From assembly GCF_022605725.1 (NCBI RefSeq), contig NC_065547.1:16533167-16597166 (forward strand): a stretch of 64,000 nt of DNA, given 5' to 3'. Source of the DNA: Anthonomus grandis grandis (lineage: Eukaryota; Arthropoda; Insecta; Coleoptera; Curculionidae). The notes beneath the pieces were generated by a model. That model was not told the origin of the DNA, did no database searches, and saw nothing but the letters and a program-made list of their open reading frames with translations. Positions 1 through 10,857 of this stretch are shown here, in pieces. Numbering within the stretch: the stretch's first letter is position 1; each line of letters starts with the position of its first letter. The position numbers were made by a program, and so were the translations under genes.

Positions 1-190
1 AAAACTCGGGATTCAGAGAGGGCCAGCTCGTTCCTAAGAGTCAGCGCCTTATCCAGAATGTTCATCGTCAGCTGGGTGCATTCCGCCTGTTTATCCGGAC
101 TGGTATCGACTTTTACCACGTCGGTTTTGGTTTGCGCCCCATTATTTTCGTAGATGAGGATTTCGTCTCCAGGTCGTAAAACTGCTGCAT
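1..190 (-). CDS. Host gene, exon 9 (partial, runs off window)
   Basis: Last visible exon of the nine-exon minus-strand host gene. The acceptor is TTGTAG just before base 190, and the intron 191-248 is 58 bp. Joined to the previous exon it keeps the frame (G + AT gives Asp) and reads DAAVLRPGDEILIYENNG, then a stretch ending LTLRNELALSESRV at the window edge. The reading frame stays open to base 1, so the 3' end lies outside the window. I recognise no domain; the segment is mixed polar with a leucine/glutamate-rich end that could be helical. The exon call rests on phase and splice-site agreement, and the function is unknown. Confidence 0.8.
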
Positions 191-248
191 CTACAACCAT
201 TTTTTTGTCAAAAATGTGCATTTATGTATTTGTATTATTTTCGCTCAC

Positions 249-491
249 CCAGCTGTTCATTTACTTTGGTTTCCTCGATATTGTTGATCACCATCTTCTC
301 TTTGGCCATTATGTCCGTACTTACCGCGTTAGGATCCACGTATTTTTCAACAAACTCTTCTGGCACACTTTTCTCCTCGGTGGCATAATAGATCCCTTTA
401 ATTTGTGGGAAATTTTCTTGGACCGTCTGTTCGGAGACGACGAGGGATTTTTCTTCTAACGCTGAGGTCAGCAGGTTTTTGTCTATGTTGT
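249..491 (-). CDS. Host gene, exon 8
   Basis: An 81-codon internal exon. Its acceptor is ATTTACAG and its donor GGTGAGCG, and it begins with the last two bases of an Asp codon (G/AC) whose first base ends the exon at 10162. The translation contains NLLTSALEEKSLVVSEQTV, then IKGIYYATEEKSVPEEFVE and KEKMVINNIEETKVNEQLG. It is acidic and probably helical. The upstream intron 492-10161 is about 9.7 kb and filled with transposons. No family is recognised. Confidence 0.85.
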
Positions 492-573
492 CTGTAAATG
501 TATTAATGGGAATTTTCTTTACTTGAAGAATACATATTATCTCGAGAATGCTCCTACAAAAGAGACTGATATA

Positions 574-1904
574 CAGGGTGTTTCAGAAGGAATGGTTGAT
601 ATTTTGGTATGTTGTAGTATTTAAAATTCTGAATAGAAAAGTTCATATAAACATGTATCCTAATCTCAATAGTTGTTGAGATACAGCTACTTGAACTTAG
701 TGCTAGTCTTAGAACATAATAATTTTTATTTAATAACTTTCGATACAAATAAATGAAAATAGTTCAGCGGAATGGTTCGAAGATCCCACTGCCAATTTCA
801 AATCACTTCTCAGCACTAGTTAAAACTTCGAGTATAGTTCTTTGACATTTCTTAATATGGGGCAGTACAATGCATAATCTTAAGAAATAACTTTCTCTTG
901 TATTTACTTTTTCTTCAAAAACTTCATTTTTCAACCATCCCCACAATCCAAAATCTAAGGGAGTAAGAGTATGGTATCTTAATGAACAAGTGATGGCATC
1001 ATGGCGGCAACCCTTTCCAACGTCCCGGGAAAATTTAATTCAAGTATTGTGTCAGTTGGAAGCTGTAATGTACAGGAGCTACGTGCTGAAAAATCATATT
1101 CATTCTTGAATTCAAAGGAATATTCTCTATTGGCATATTATTTTGTAGAAAATTTAAATACCTGGCTCCTGTAAGTTGTTGTGGTAATACAACGGGTCCA
1201 AGAAAGTGCTGCAATAATTCTGCGCCACGGAGAATCGATGTTGGAAATTCGATTCAGCAGCGGCATGTGGATTTTCATCAAACCACTAATGCTAGTTATG
1301 GCTGTTGTTTGTTGACGTCACGATGATGAAATTGATAGACGGTGAGCATTTACCCAATGACAAAATTTCAGTTTACTAGAGAGATGATTGTTGTACACGT
1401 TATACATGAAATGGGTGCAAACATTGCTCATGTAATGCCCGTACCTTTACGTGAGGAACACCGATGCGTACAGCAATTCTCCCTGTACTCATATCAGAAC
1501 TACGTTTCACCGACTGAAGAATATATTCTAATTCATCCAAGTTTTATTGACACGTTCGGATTTAAACCTGCTGGATACACTACTAGTCTGACGCAGTTTA
1601 ATGAAGACACGAGTATTATATACTCTTGGAGTCGGTAATCGTTTATTCGGAAATCGTCGGTCATATTCTCTACAAGTTGCAGGCATCATAAACGAACACC
1701 ATATCGGCATATTCTACGTGCGTAAAGACCTGCGGCATTCTTAAGACTTTTACGATGACATTACTGTAAATTCTAACTGATTAAGGCTCCTGTAACCTGT
1801 AGCTGTATCTTAGCAAGTATTGAGATTAAGATACATATTTATATGTTTGTATGTATCTATATCTTATCTTTATCTAACTTTTTTATTCAGAATTATGGAT
1901 ACTA
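574..1904 (-). mobile_element. Degenerate mariner-like element (MLE-1)
   Basis: The left end is TA/CAGGGTGTTTCAGAAGG. The subterminal sequence at about 620-690 (AAAATTCTGAATAGAAAAGT, later TAATCTCAATAGTTGTTGAG) recurs in inverse orientation at about 1790-1895, which gives long inverted ends. The interior carries a decayed minus-strand transposase. The outermost right terminus seems lost, since the inverted match stops before any CACCCTG end. This is an old, immobile copy in the 9.7 kb host intron. Confidence 0.7.
890..1710 (-). pseudogene. Mariner transposase relic (MLE-1)
   Basis: The minus strand encodes the N-terminal signature CREYDRRFPNKRLPTPRVY near 1590-1670. Far downstream it gives LTPLDFGLWGWLKNEVFEEK near 905-965, the third catalytic-aspartate region of mariner transposases (LTPLD followed by the LWG block). 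The FPGRW block before it is also partly readable. Stops and frameshifts separate the pieces, so no product is expected. Confidence 0.7.
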
Positions 1905-2125
1905 CACCCAGAATATTGAAAGGCTAGAATTGCCGTGGAACTATGGGCAGTTTGTTTGATTGCAACATCTCTGATGCGATGGTACCAAATGCTTATGTAG
2001 AAACGGCAAAAAAATACTTTATAACATCATACAAAGTTTACAGTTAGGTATACTTATTTTGACAGGCGCAAAACAATACTATTCCTCTTTAATAAAATGT
2101 GAAGCATTTTTTTCCACAAAACATA
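1905..2125. repeat. Partial copy of the 1 kb TIR element (TIR-A family)
   Basis: The segment beginning ATTGAAAGGCTAGAATT and running past ATGGGCAGTTTGTTTG and GCGCAAAACAATACTATTCC matches, in inverse orientation, the right part of the complete element at 44689-45668. The match ends near 2125. One terminus and most of the body are missing. Confidence 0.65.
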
Positions 2126-2900
2126 ATTGGGAAAAAACCTTATTTCAAAAGTTCTCAATTACGTGCTGTTTAAAAAAAAAATTACAATTCTAAGATTACT
2201 GGTTTCGACATTTTAAATAGGCGTGTAAAAGATTTAGGTCATAAAATGCAATGACAACTATTTTTCTGTGATTACTTGATTAAAAATGAAAACTTTCAAC
2301 GCATTCATGGCACCCTATTTTAACATTTTAAAAATTGATTTTTTTCTATAAGTGTAAATTAAAAAGTAGCAAATGCAGTACCATTGTTCTCAGAATATTA
2401 TTTTCTATCAAAATACATAATAATATACCCCTATAAGTGTCTCATTTAAAATAAGAAAGTAAGTGTCACTTTTTACTTTTTACTTACTTTCTTATTTAAA
2501 ATAAGAAAGTAAGTGTCACCGGTTAAACAAGAAATGACGCAAAACAACTGGATATGTCAAAAGAAGCTTTTATAGCAATTCCAACATTATGCCAAATTTT
2601 ATTTGTTTATCTTGAAGAGTTAATTAGTTCAATCAAATAGTGGCTTGTCATATACAATACATAGCCATAAAGATTTGAAAATTGCAAAAGCAACGTTTCT
2701 GAATAAACAATAAAGTCATTAAAATGGTTCACACTCATCGCAAACAGCTGAGCAATACCTTGATTATCCCTGCATTATTAAAAACATGATTAGCTTCCGT
2801 TACTATCTACCTAAATATAAGCAATGTGTGGTACTTTTTTAAATTATAGGACACTGTATATCATTTTAACCTAGTTACTATTATATTACTAGTTACTATA
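2126..2900. other. AT-rich intron sequence with a small hairpin repeat
   Basis: No gene is seen. Around 2444-2519 the motif TAAGAAAGTAAGTGTCAC occurs twice in direct order with an inverted ACTTACTTTCTTA between, forming a short palindrome. The rest shows nothing I can assign. Confidence 0.4.
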
Positions 2901-4434
2901 CAGGGTGTAACATAAGTGATGACTTTAATTTTAAGGGATGATTCCTTGTCATTTTTTAAGTAAAAAAGTTCATATAAACATATGTCCGGAAACGCTTCGT
3001 TTTCGAGATACAGGGTGTTAGGTAGTATTTGGAATTCTCACATCTGGCCTAGAAATTTTAGGGGCGTGCCCACGGGCTAAGTCGGTATATTTTTTTGTAA
3101 AAAAAAAATATCGCCCGGTACATTTTTTGTAAGTATGATATTTTTTTTAAATAAAGCATCTAAAAATTAAACAACTTTTTTGTCTCTTAATTTTTTTTCG
3201 TATCTTGCTTCGTTTAGAAATAAATTTTAAAAACCATATTTTAGCACTCGGGCCTCCATAAAAAAAAACTAAAATGCTTCAAAATTGATTTTATTGGGAA
3301 TACTACATATTTATGCAGGTATGTATAAAAATTTCTCTGATAAGAACATTCTTATGTCTTACATTAACATTTACCAGGTACTGGGTACTGTCAGTTGAAT
3401 GTGTTTTACTGTGAAGATAACTATGAATAACGCCGAATAAGCTCAAATGCATTTCATTTATGGCCTTGCAGATGGAAATGGTGCAGAAGCCCGTCGAATT
3501 TATCATGAACGCTTTCCCGATAGATCAATTCCAGCAGAAAGAACTTTCATAAGACTCCATGCCGGTCTGTGTGAGACTGGATCTGTCAATGCTCGTGCTG
3601 AGCGCGTTGGTAGACCGAGGGTAATAATGACGCCACAACTAGAAGAAGCTATGACCAGCACGATCTCCAGACCTGAATCCACTGGACTATTTCTTTTAGG
3701 GATATCTGAAATCGCTTGTTTATGCGACGCCAGTTGTGGATGAAAACGATTTGGGAAACCGGATTGTAAACTCTTCTAATGTCATACGCAACACACCAGG
3801 AATTTTCGAACGTGTGCGCCACTCGATGGGAAGAAGATTGCGTGCTTGTATTGACAGTCGTGGTTCTCATTTCGAGCATTTGATTTAATAAAATTTTGAT
3901 GATATTTAAAACTAAAGTAAGTTTTTATTATTTTTGACAAAAATTAAGCGATCGTATTTTTAATTGCTTAAATTTGTACAAATATCTCGCTCAAAAAAAT
4001 AGTGGCGTACACAAACAACAAATAAATTTTAAATAGGTAACCATTTGCGACGCCATTGCATTAAAATTTAAACATCAAAAATAGCATCTTATTAATTTTT
4101 GTTTTCGGTCAAGTATGCGTTTTGCAAAAAAATTTATTTAAGGTTTTTTCTTAGTTAGTTAATTTTAAAGCATTTTATTTTTTTTATGGAGGCCCGAGAC
4201 GTGCTGAGATATGATCTTTAATTATTTATTTCTAAACGAAACAAAAAATTCTATGTTATACGCAAAAAATTTAAGAGACAAAAAAGTATAATTTTTAGAT
4301 GCTTCATTTAAAAGAAATATCATACTTACAAAAAATGTACCGGGCGATATTTTTTTTACAAAAAAATCATCCGACTTAGCCTGTGGGCACGTCCCTGACA
4401 TTTCTAGGCCAGATGTGAGAATTCCAAAAGGTAT
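2901..4434 (+). mobile_element. Mariner-like element MLE-2, right end truncated
   Basis: The left end is TA/CAGGGTGTAACATAAG. From about 3025 to 3270 the sequence (TGGAATTCTCACATCTGGCC onward) is mirrored at about 4185-4434, so the inverted repeats are at least 240 bp. The right outer end stops at 4434, where the remnant of another mariner begins, so about 120 bp of the right TIR are missing. The interior has an internally deleted transposase. Confidence 0.75.
3447..3888 (+). pseudogene. Internally deleted mariner transposase (MLE-2)
   Basis: The N-terminal helix-turn-helix region is clear: MHFIYGLADGNGAEARRIYH, ERFPDRSIPAERTFIRLH, LCETGSVNARAERVGRPRV. It then jumps, after about 70 residues, to the C-terminal block read in another frame as DYFF-stop-GYLKSLVYATPVV and a tail GIFERVRHSMGRRLRACID ending FEHLI. 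The first two catalytic aspartates and everything between are gone, and the LWG tryptophan is a stop. This is a deletion derivative that cannot transpose itself. Confidence 0.75.
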
Positions 4435-4878
4435 CTTATAAAGTGACTAACAAAATGTAAAGATTTCAACAAATTCAGACGGATGATACCTAAGAGGAAA
4501 CCTTTGTGCATAAAGATTAGCTGCAGCCACACTGTTTTGTCTTGATTCCCCGTATGCCAGTAACATGTCCATTAGCTCCTCATTTGAAAAGTTATGCGGC
4601 ATGATTTTAATAAAAAACGAAATACGACCACAACTGTATCAACTGATAGCAAAGTAGGTACTACTAAACATAATAAACATCATCCGGACTTGTTTACTTC
4701 TTAATTTGGAAAACAAAATTCCACCTGATAAAGTAATTACATTTTTGTGAAAAAAAAGAATTATCTCAGAAACTAAAAATATTTTACTTAAGTTTTTTTC
4801 ACTATTAGTCATTATTTATCATTAGCAATAATTTCCCAAGTTTATATAGGTTAAGCGTATAGGTTAAGAAACACCCTG
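4435..4878 (-). mobile_element. 5' remnant of another mariner (MLE-3)
   Basis: The right terminus is ACACCCTG/TA at 4878. The minus strand from 4602 reads MPHNFSNEELMDMLLAYGES, RQNSVAAANLYAQRFPLRYH, PSEFVEIF and then a stop near 4450. This is the start of a mariner transposase, about 47 residues. The rest is lost at the junction with MLE-2 (about 4434), so this is a truncated 5' end. Confidence 0.7.
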
Positions 4879-5128
4879 TATATAAAATTGAAATACATCT
4901 AAATATAATAAAGATATTTTATATCAATATTTTTTTGTTTTTCAACGTGTTTTTACAAGTATTATTTTAAATTAGTAGATTAATGACGAATTTAAGAGGT
5001 TAAGGATGCTATCGGGTCAAAACTAAATAAATTCCACTTTTCTTTCTAATCTGTTTTTTCTCTGTCATCTTTCAAAAAAAGTTTTTTTGACACTTAAAAA
5101 CAGTTGAATTAAAGTATGTCTTATCATA
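4879..5128. other. Short AT-rich spacer
   Basis: AT-rich sequence with no coding potential or repeat that I can recognise lies between the MLE-3 end and the R1 repeat. Confidence 0.3.
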
Positions 5129-5638
5129 GTTCAGTTCAGCTTTTCAATTCAGTGGAGTCTGAGCTTTCATTCATCAATTCTATTACTGATTGAAGCTGTA
5201 AACCCATTGAGCAACACCCAAGTGATTGCTAGAAACAGCAAGATGTTCTTCAAAAGAGTTTCCTTCAAATCCTTATTATAAAAAATGGTAGTAGTATAGT
5301 AAGTCGAATGGAATTTGCTTTTGACACTATTTCAAACATTCTAGAATTATTTTTTTGCATTTTAGTTATTGATGATTAACCAACATATTTTTTCAATTCG
5401 GCTTTATCGTTTCATAGTTTAAAAGAAAAACTGGATTTCGATCCTCATTTTCACAATTAGCCAGTTCTAACTTTCAGGTCAAATTCTTCATACGAATTAT
5501 CTAAAATTCGAATAATCAATTCTCACTTAAAATTAAAACTAAAAATAATCGAGGCATCATCAGATCTAAAAGTAAGGTAAAAAATCACAAAATGTTAGCC
5601 TAATCAAGGAGTTTGTCATCTTTAGAGATCACTAGGCT
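5129..5638. repeat. Repeat R1, uninterrupted copy (empty Sailor site)
   Basis: This 510 bp sequence matches the two halves at 12854-13003 and 19559-19897 closely (shared blocks GTAAACCCATTGAGCAACAC and ATAATCGAG with CATCAGATCTAAAAGTAAGG). Where the second copy holds the 6.5 kb Sailor insertion, this copy reads GTAGTATAGTAAGTC with a single TA at 5297-5298. It is therefore an unoccupied paralogous site. The family of R1 itself is unknown; it has no coding sequence. Confidence 0.75.
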
Positions 5639-6109
5639 ATATATACATTAAATTTCCCTGAATTTGACATAAAGCCGAAAATTGAAATATTTATGTAAAA
5701 TATAGGGTGCCTGAAAAAATAAAATAAAAAATACCAAATTTTTCCAACTCCTACTTCTCCAGAAATGTATATGTATGTAATGTATCTGCTTAAATTGAAA
5801 ATCGATTTTGTAAAAATCGTAAGAATTGTAAAAATTGCACAAACATTTTGTTTTGTACAATAGTACAAGACATAATTAAAAACTTACCATCGCTGGCTGG
5901 TTATTCAGAAAAGTCTTTTTTTTTCTGTCTTTCGACTCTTCAGAACTGGAAAACATATTTGTTCTCTTTTTTAATAACGTGTTCAATACAATTTTTCCAC
6001 AGGTTAGTCTCAAAGTCTCGTACAACTTGGCGAATGTTTTCACATCACTTTCCCACTCAGAGTAGGCGAGCGATTAAATTTTCTTTTTGTTTGTTGTTGT
6101 TTTTGTTTT
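5639..6109. other. Spacer and degenerate 3' region of the Sailor-type relic
   Basis: AT-rich sequence. I see no protein signature between the R1 repeat and the conserved LRLPSYYC block of the minus-strand relic. It may be 3' sequence of that relic. Confidence 0.3.
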
Positions 6110-6706
6110 TTAATGGTTCCCCAAACTAGTTCAATCGATTTAAAGATGCAATAATAGGAAGGCAATCTTAGCAAAGTATATCCATGACTTGCAGAAATAC
6201 TGTTAATGACGTACTCATTCTTAAAATTATAATTTTTAATAATTTGCAGTAATCTTGTTTAGTTATTTTTTTTTCTGGAATGTCAATGTTCTTAGTTTTC
6301 ATAAAATTTAAAATATGTTCTTTTTTAAAACTGGAATTCGGTATTTTATTTAATATTCGGGAATGGTAAGAAGCAGTGTCCATTACGATAGCAGAGTTTC
6401 TCCACCAGCATGGAGAATAATTACACGTTTTCCCCGTAAACAAGGCGTATTTAGAACACATTTATTAGATTTGTCAACCCACCCAAACTTAACAACAGCA
6501 TGCATATCGAACCACGTTTCATCTAAATACACTATGTTTTTGTTCAATTCTCGATAGTATTTAATATCGCTTAAATATTCTTGACGAAGTGCAACGATAC
6601 GCCGTGATTCCATTATAATCATCCTATTTAGTCCAGGACGATTAGACTTTCTCTGCTGAAAAAATCCTATCTGGCTGAATTTTTTACCAGAGCTTCTTTT
6701 TGACAT
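6110..6706 (-). pseudogene. Sailor-type (DD82E) transposase relic, minus strand
   Basis: The minus strand reads MSKRSSGKKFSQIGFFQQRK, then IVYLDETWFDMHAVVKFGWV (first catalytic D in LDETWF), CLRGKRVIILHAGG, then MDTASYHSRILNKIPNSSFK (second D), and after a -1 frame change at a five-A run (6233-6237 on the plus strand) NEYVINSISASH and LRLPSYYCIFKSIELVWGT (catalytic E). Counting through the shift leaves 82 residues between the second D and the E, as in DD82E/Sailor. It is diverged from the three Sailor copies elsewhere in the window. The N-terminal DNA-binding part is missing at the junction with the TIR element at 6701. Confidence 0.72.
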
Positions 6707-9263
6707 TACAAATCATCCCGCAAAAGTCCCCATGAATCCAAGTGGAGCTTTTTTTTCATGGGGGATCAAAGGTCACAAAAAACACTTTTTTACGAATGAC
6801 ATCGAAACTATCAATCCTACGATAAAATGAGCTATTACCTTTTTTGTTCAGTATGAAATTCTCCACAAAAAAGGTCTTATGCATTTTTTTCGTAGAGGTC
6901 ATTTTTTTATAGAAATTTTACTTTCAATGTTGGACATTGAAAAAATTGTAAAATATTGTACTTTTTTCCACGTCACCATAGAGGTAAAGTACCAGACGCC
7001 TTTTTTTCATAATCGCGCCGTAGGACATCTATTCTTACATTCAAATAATTTGTCATTAAATTTGTCCGCCAATAGATCAACCATATTGGAATTTTCAATT
7101 TCATCAAATGATAAGATTATTTAATGCACATTTTAAAGTGGTATAGATGGAATTGTAATTACTAGCAGGCTGATGAATGAACGGTAGAAATAAAACACGA
7201 GATGTTGAAAAATTGAGGTCGTCAGTCAACAGTAACTCCATAAAATTATTCCAACCTTTGATATAGAACGCCACTTTCCATACATCCATAACAAATCAAG
7301 TTTGCGGATAAATGACAGGGGTCTTGAATCATCATAATCGAGATTTTCCATGGTAATTTTGCTCAACCCAGTGTTACCATAATGTTCATAAAATTCAATC
7401 GGAACTTCAGCAATTTTTGCAATTTCAGAAGCCGCTGGGATGGTCATCAATCTTGCAATTGGATCCTCTGCGATGACTGAACTTAGTGGTGTAATCATTT
7501 GTATTACTCCCATTATGTGAATGGTATTACGACCATCGATTGTATAAACATTAATATCAGCATTATCAGCAGCGAATTGTATAAATGTTCCAGTTTCAGG
7601 TGGTAATATGAACGGTTGAGGATGGTGAATAGCAGCAACTTCATAGAGAAGTGTATCTTTATATGATGATGATAATTCCAAGCTTGATAATATGTCAAGA
7701 ATACGCCTAGACCCGAATCTTCTATGTAGAAAAACTGATAAGCCAATTTGTAAACGCGATATGAAGGATCGTGGTCACACTGCTGACATAATCCAATGAC
7801 TCAAAGCAGTACACTTTAATTTAAGTGGCTCCAGCTTTCCTTTTTTATTTTTAATGATAATTTGTTCCAATAAATATTGCAAACTTTCAGGAATATCTTC
7901 ATTAATATTGTCGATAAGATTGTAACACTTGATTTGTAGGAGGATAGTAATCGCTATTAAAAGTTGTGGATTGAATATCTTCGCGAATGATTGCTGCAGC
8001 GGCCTTTAAAATTCTGAAACGTTCTTCTTTTTCATCGTATTTTCGATTTTCATACCAGGTTTTGTTCAAGATATCATGACGAACATCGTAGAAGCAAATC
8101 ATAGTCGAACTTCGACTCTTCGTGGTAATGCCGATTTTTTACCGTACTTTTCAACGAGTTTTGATTTCACGGTAACATCGTCAGGAACAAAATCTGTACA
8201 TACCTTTTTCAATTCAGATAACGTGAATTGCCAGTCATCATTATTTTCGATGTAATGAAAAATTTCTTCCATTGCTGAAGAGATCCTCATATCTTGGGGT
8301 CTCCCATGCTTTTGGAATGATTAAGGTCGCGCGAAAGAGACGTAGCACTCACTATGATATTTCGCATTTACTGCTACTAAATCTTCATAAATAATACGAT
8401 TCTCAACTAGCCTACCAAGAGAATCATTACGCTTTTGAGCTGTAGCAAGCACTGTCGATTTAAATGTCGATGTGGAGACCTGCTTGATTTTTCGCCGACG
8501 ACTCATAGGAACTCGTCTTTCATGTTCTTCAGAACACTCCAATCCACAAAATAAACAATTTTTGTCGAATTCAAATTGCTCGCTCTCAGCAGAACGCATT
8601 CTTCGCCGAGGAGGGCTAGCAGTCGAGGTACTGGGGACAGCATCTCGCTCCCTTTTAACCGCAATAATACTACTTGCACGAGTATATTCCTTGCGACACA
8701 CCACGTGTACTTTTATCGAATCGACACTCCGCAAAAATGCAATTTTTCCATCATTTCGCTCGATACTGGCATCACGTTAAGGTTTTAATACCGTGCTCGA
8801 CACAAACAGTCGCTCCGTCTGACAGCGATTTGTCGCAAATTATGCAATTTTCGGCCATTTCTCGATAACTAGGTTAATAATATCACGTGACGCACATACG
8901 ACCATAGAAAAAAAGGGCCAGCTGTGCTCTAGGTCACAAGGGGGAATACCAAGAGAGCCCCTACCATAAATATTCAACGAGAAAACGATTTCAAAACACG
9001 TTTTGACTCGAATTTTATGATTTTTGACAGTTACGACACTTTGACCGCAATTTTCTGCAAATCGAAGGCCTCTACGAAAAAAATGCATAAGAACTTTTTT
9101 ATGGAGAATTTCATACTGAACAAAAAAGGTAATGGTTCATTATATCGTAGGATTGATAATTTCGACGATATTTGTAAAAAAGTGTTTTTTGTGACCTTTG
9201 ACCCCCCATAAAAAAAGCTCCACTTGGATTCATGGAGACTTTTGAGGGATGATTTGTAATGTC
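6701..9263 (-). mobile_element. 2.5 kb TIR element with an uncharacterised gene (TIR-B)
   Basis: Arms 6701-6900 and about 9068-9263 are inverted repeats of each other (GACATTACAAATCATCCC at the outer edge; AAGTGGAGC, GGTCACAAAAAACAC and CAGTATGAAATTCTCCA inside), about 195 bp each. Between them lies a decayed minus-strand gene (7226-8859). The mirrored sequence continues slightly outward into ATGTC-AAAAGAAGC on both sides, so the exact ends and target duplication are unclear. The arms and an internal gene read like a DNA transposon, but I cannot assign a superfamily. Confidence 0.7.
7226..8859 (-). pseudogene. Broken gene of an unplaced multicopy transposon-like family
   Basis: Minus-strand pieces in order: MAENCIICDKSLSDGATVCV at 8859 (Cys pairs), a frame change to DASIERNDGKIAFLRSVDS, then KVHVVCRKEYTRASSII, a Ser/Arg linker, NCLFCGLECSEEHERRVPM, VNAKYHSECYVSF near 8330; MEEIFHYIENNDDWQFTLSE (8270); MICFYDVRHDILNKTWYENR (8102); LELSSSYKDTLLYEVAAIHH and FAADNADINVYTIDGRNT near 7540. 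Paired Cys/His suggest zinc binding in the N-terminal half. From memory, the ADNADxNVxTxDG block occurs in many uncharacterised insect and cnidarian proteins. Several frameshifts and stops make this a pseudogene. It is confined between the two TIR arms, so it probably encodes the element's own transposition protein (inference). Confidence 0.65.
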
Positions 9264-10161
9264 GAAAAGAAGCTTTGGCCACTTTTCACAGTGTGGATAT
9301 TCACTTAGTTTGTGTTTTATCATTTCCAAAGTTGGCACTAAATTGTTGCTTCCGGGAGATCCATATTTTCGCGTCGAAGACAATTAAACCTATAAAGAAC
9401 AAGTCTTTGACAATGGACGTGTAAGTGTTTATATTTAAATTCCCGGCTTTGCTCATTACTTGCATATGTATCAGGAGTAAAACAAGATAACTCCAAAGCT
9501 TTTGAAGAAGCAGCATCGACCTTAAATGGTCGCCAAATTGCCATTTTAATCAAACAATTTAAAAATTGCGTAAAAGTAACGATAACAACAACACCAAAAT
9601 TAACTAAAATAATAACGCAAAAGAAGTAAAATGAATTATAAAGCTTGAATCAGACATGTAAGAAAAACCACCATGAAAACGCATCTAATCATAAGTGCGC
9701 CTGAAGAGCAACTGGAACTTCGATGAAGCCGCGTGCCGCCACTAATTCTGCCATAAAATATCAAATAAATAACTGCAAATACATTTTCTTTTGGGTGCCG
9801 CCGTTCGCGTGCCTCTTTAATAACTTAAGAGGTCCCGATAACCACAGAAATTAGGAAAATATTGTGCTATTCGTACTGTTTCGTTGTTTTTATTAGTTAG
9901 CCCCGGTAATGTGGCGTTCGGTCGGAAAAGTTTATTTTATTTGTTGCTTTTTCAATTTGAACTACTTGGACTATTCGCTAGAATATGTAGCGACCATCAC
10001 CTCTTTAAATATTTGATCAGTATATCTATAATGTGTGGTCAGCATATTTTTAATCATTTTAATACAAAATAATTAAAAATAAAAAATTTATAAAAATGCT
10101 TCCTATACATTTTTTCGTCAGACCAATAAAAATTGAGATATCTAGCAAAATTTGAGTTTAC
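9264..10161. other. Intron sequence without recognised gene
   Basis: No supported gene is present. A minus-strand open stretch around 9301-9553 (KVDAASSKALELSCFTPDTY) matches nothing I know and lacks flanking signals. The stretch 9600-9860 is slightly less AT-rich but has no motif. Confidence 0.35.
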
Positions 10162-10806
10162 CTTTTTCTTTCTCACACATTGGTCCCGTAGGATATAAAG
10201 GACGGTCATGCGTTGTTTTGTCCTTTTGCAGCCTATGACGTTCGTCTTCTGCTCGTTTTTCCGAATCGTCTTTGGGAGTTTCTTCCTCCTTCTTATCTTC
10301 CTCCTTTTTATCTTTTGTATCCTTTTCAGGCGGTGTACTCTGTTCAAAAACTATTGGTAATTCTTGGGGTTTTGATAAAACCTGAGCCGGTTCAGATACT
10401 TCTGACCGGCCTTGAAATTCATCACGTTCTTCTTCCTGTTCCTGCGAAACTTGCTTCGCACCAAGTCCCCACTGCTGTCGCTTCTTCTGGAAAAACTCTT
10501 TCACGTCATTCTTCACTTTCTGGTCCTGCTCAATCTTCTTCTCGTTCTCTCGATTCTTAAAGAACTTCTTTATGATTCTCTTTGTTTCAGGTTGGTTATA
10601 ACCACTACTTTGCTCCTGTCCCGCGGATTTTTTCGCCAAATCTTCAGCCATTTCTTGAAGCTCCTCGATTTTTGTTTTTTCTTCGATGGTCGTCGGTTCT
10701 TCTTTAGCAGCAGGAGCTGCAGCAAGTATAGTACTTTCTGGTAAGGACGGTTGATTAACTTGCCTGCCTGGAATCAGCTTTTCAATTTGTTCTTTGACTT
10801 TTTCTC
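10162..10806 (-). CDS. Host gene, exon 7 (charged, Lys/Glu-rich)
   Basis: A 645 bp exon with acceptor TTTGTTTTTAG and donor G/GTAAAC. It completes a Gly codon with the exon upstream across a 51 bp intron. The translation is highly charged: EKVKEQIEKLIPGRQ, an AEDLAKKS segment, KKFFKNRENEKKIEQDQKVK, and a C-terminal tract rich in KEEDKKEEETPKDD and KRAEDERHRLQKDK. The composition suggests coiled coil and disordered segments. No catalytic motif is visible. The large uninterrupted frame with good splice sites, surrounded by decayed transposons, argues for a maintained gene. Confidence 0.88.
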
Positions 10807-10857
10807 CTAAAAACAAACGATTTAATAATATCTCTTTAACTTATCAGCACTACTCAC

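Noticed and set aside
9301..9553. Minus-strand open frames next to the TIR-B element as a possible extra gene
   Set aside because: Overlapping short frames with no motif, and no link to the neighbouring element or host exons.
10213..10744. Plus-strand open frames over host exon 7
   Set aside because: Antisense shadows of the Glu/Lys-rich coding exon, which shows phase-consistent splice sites on the minus strand.
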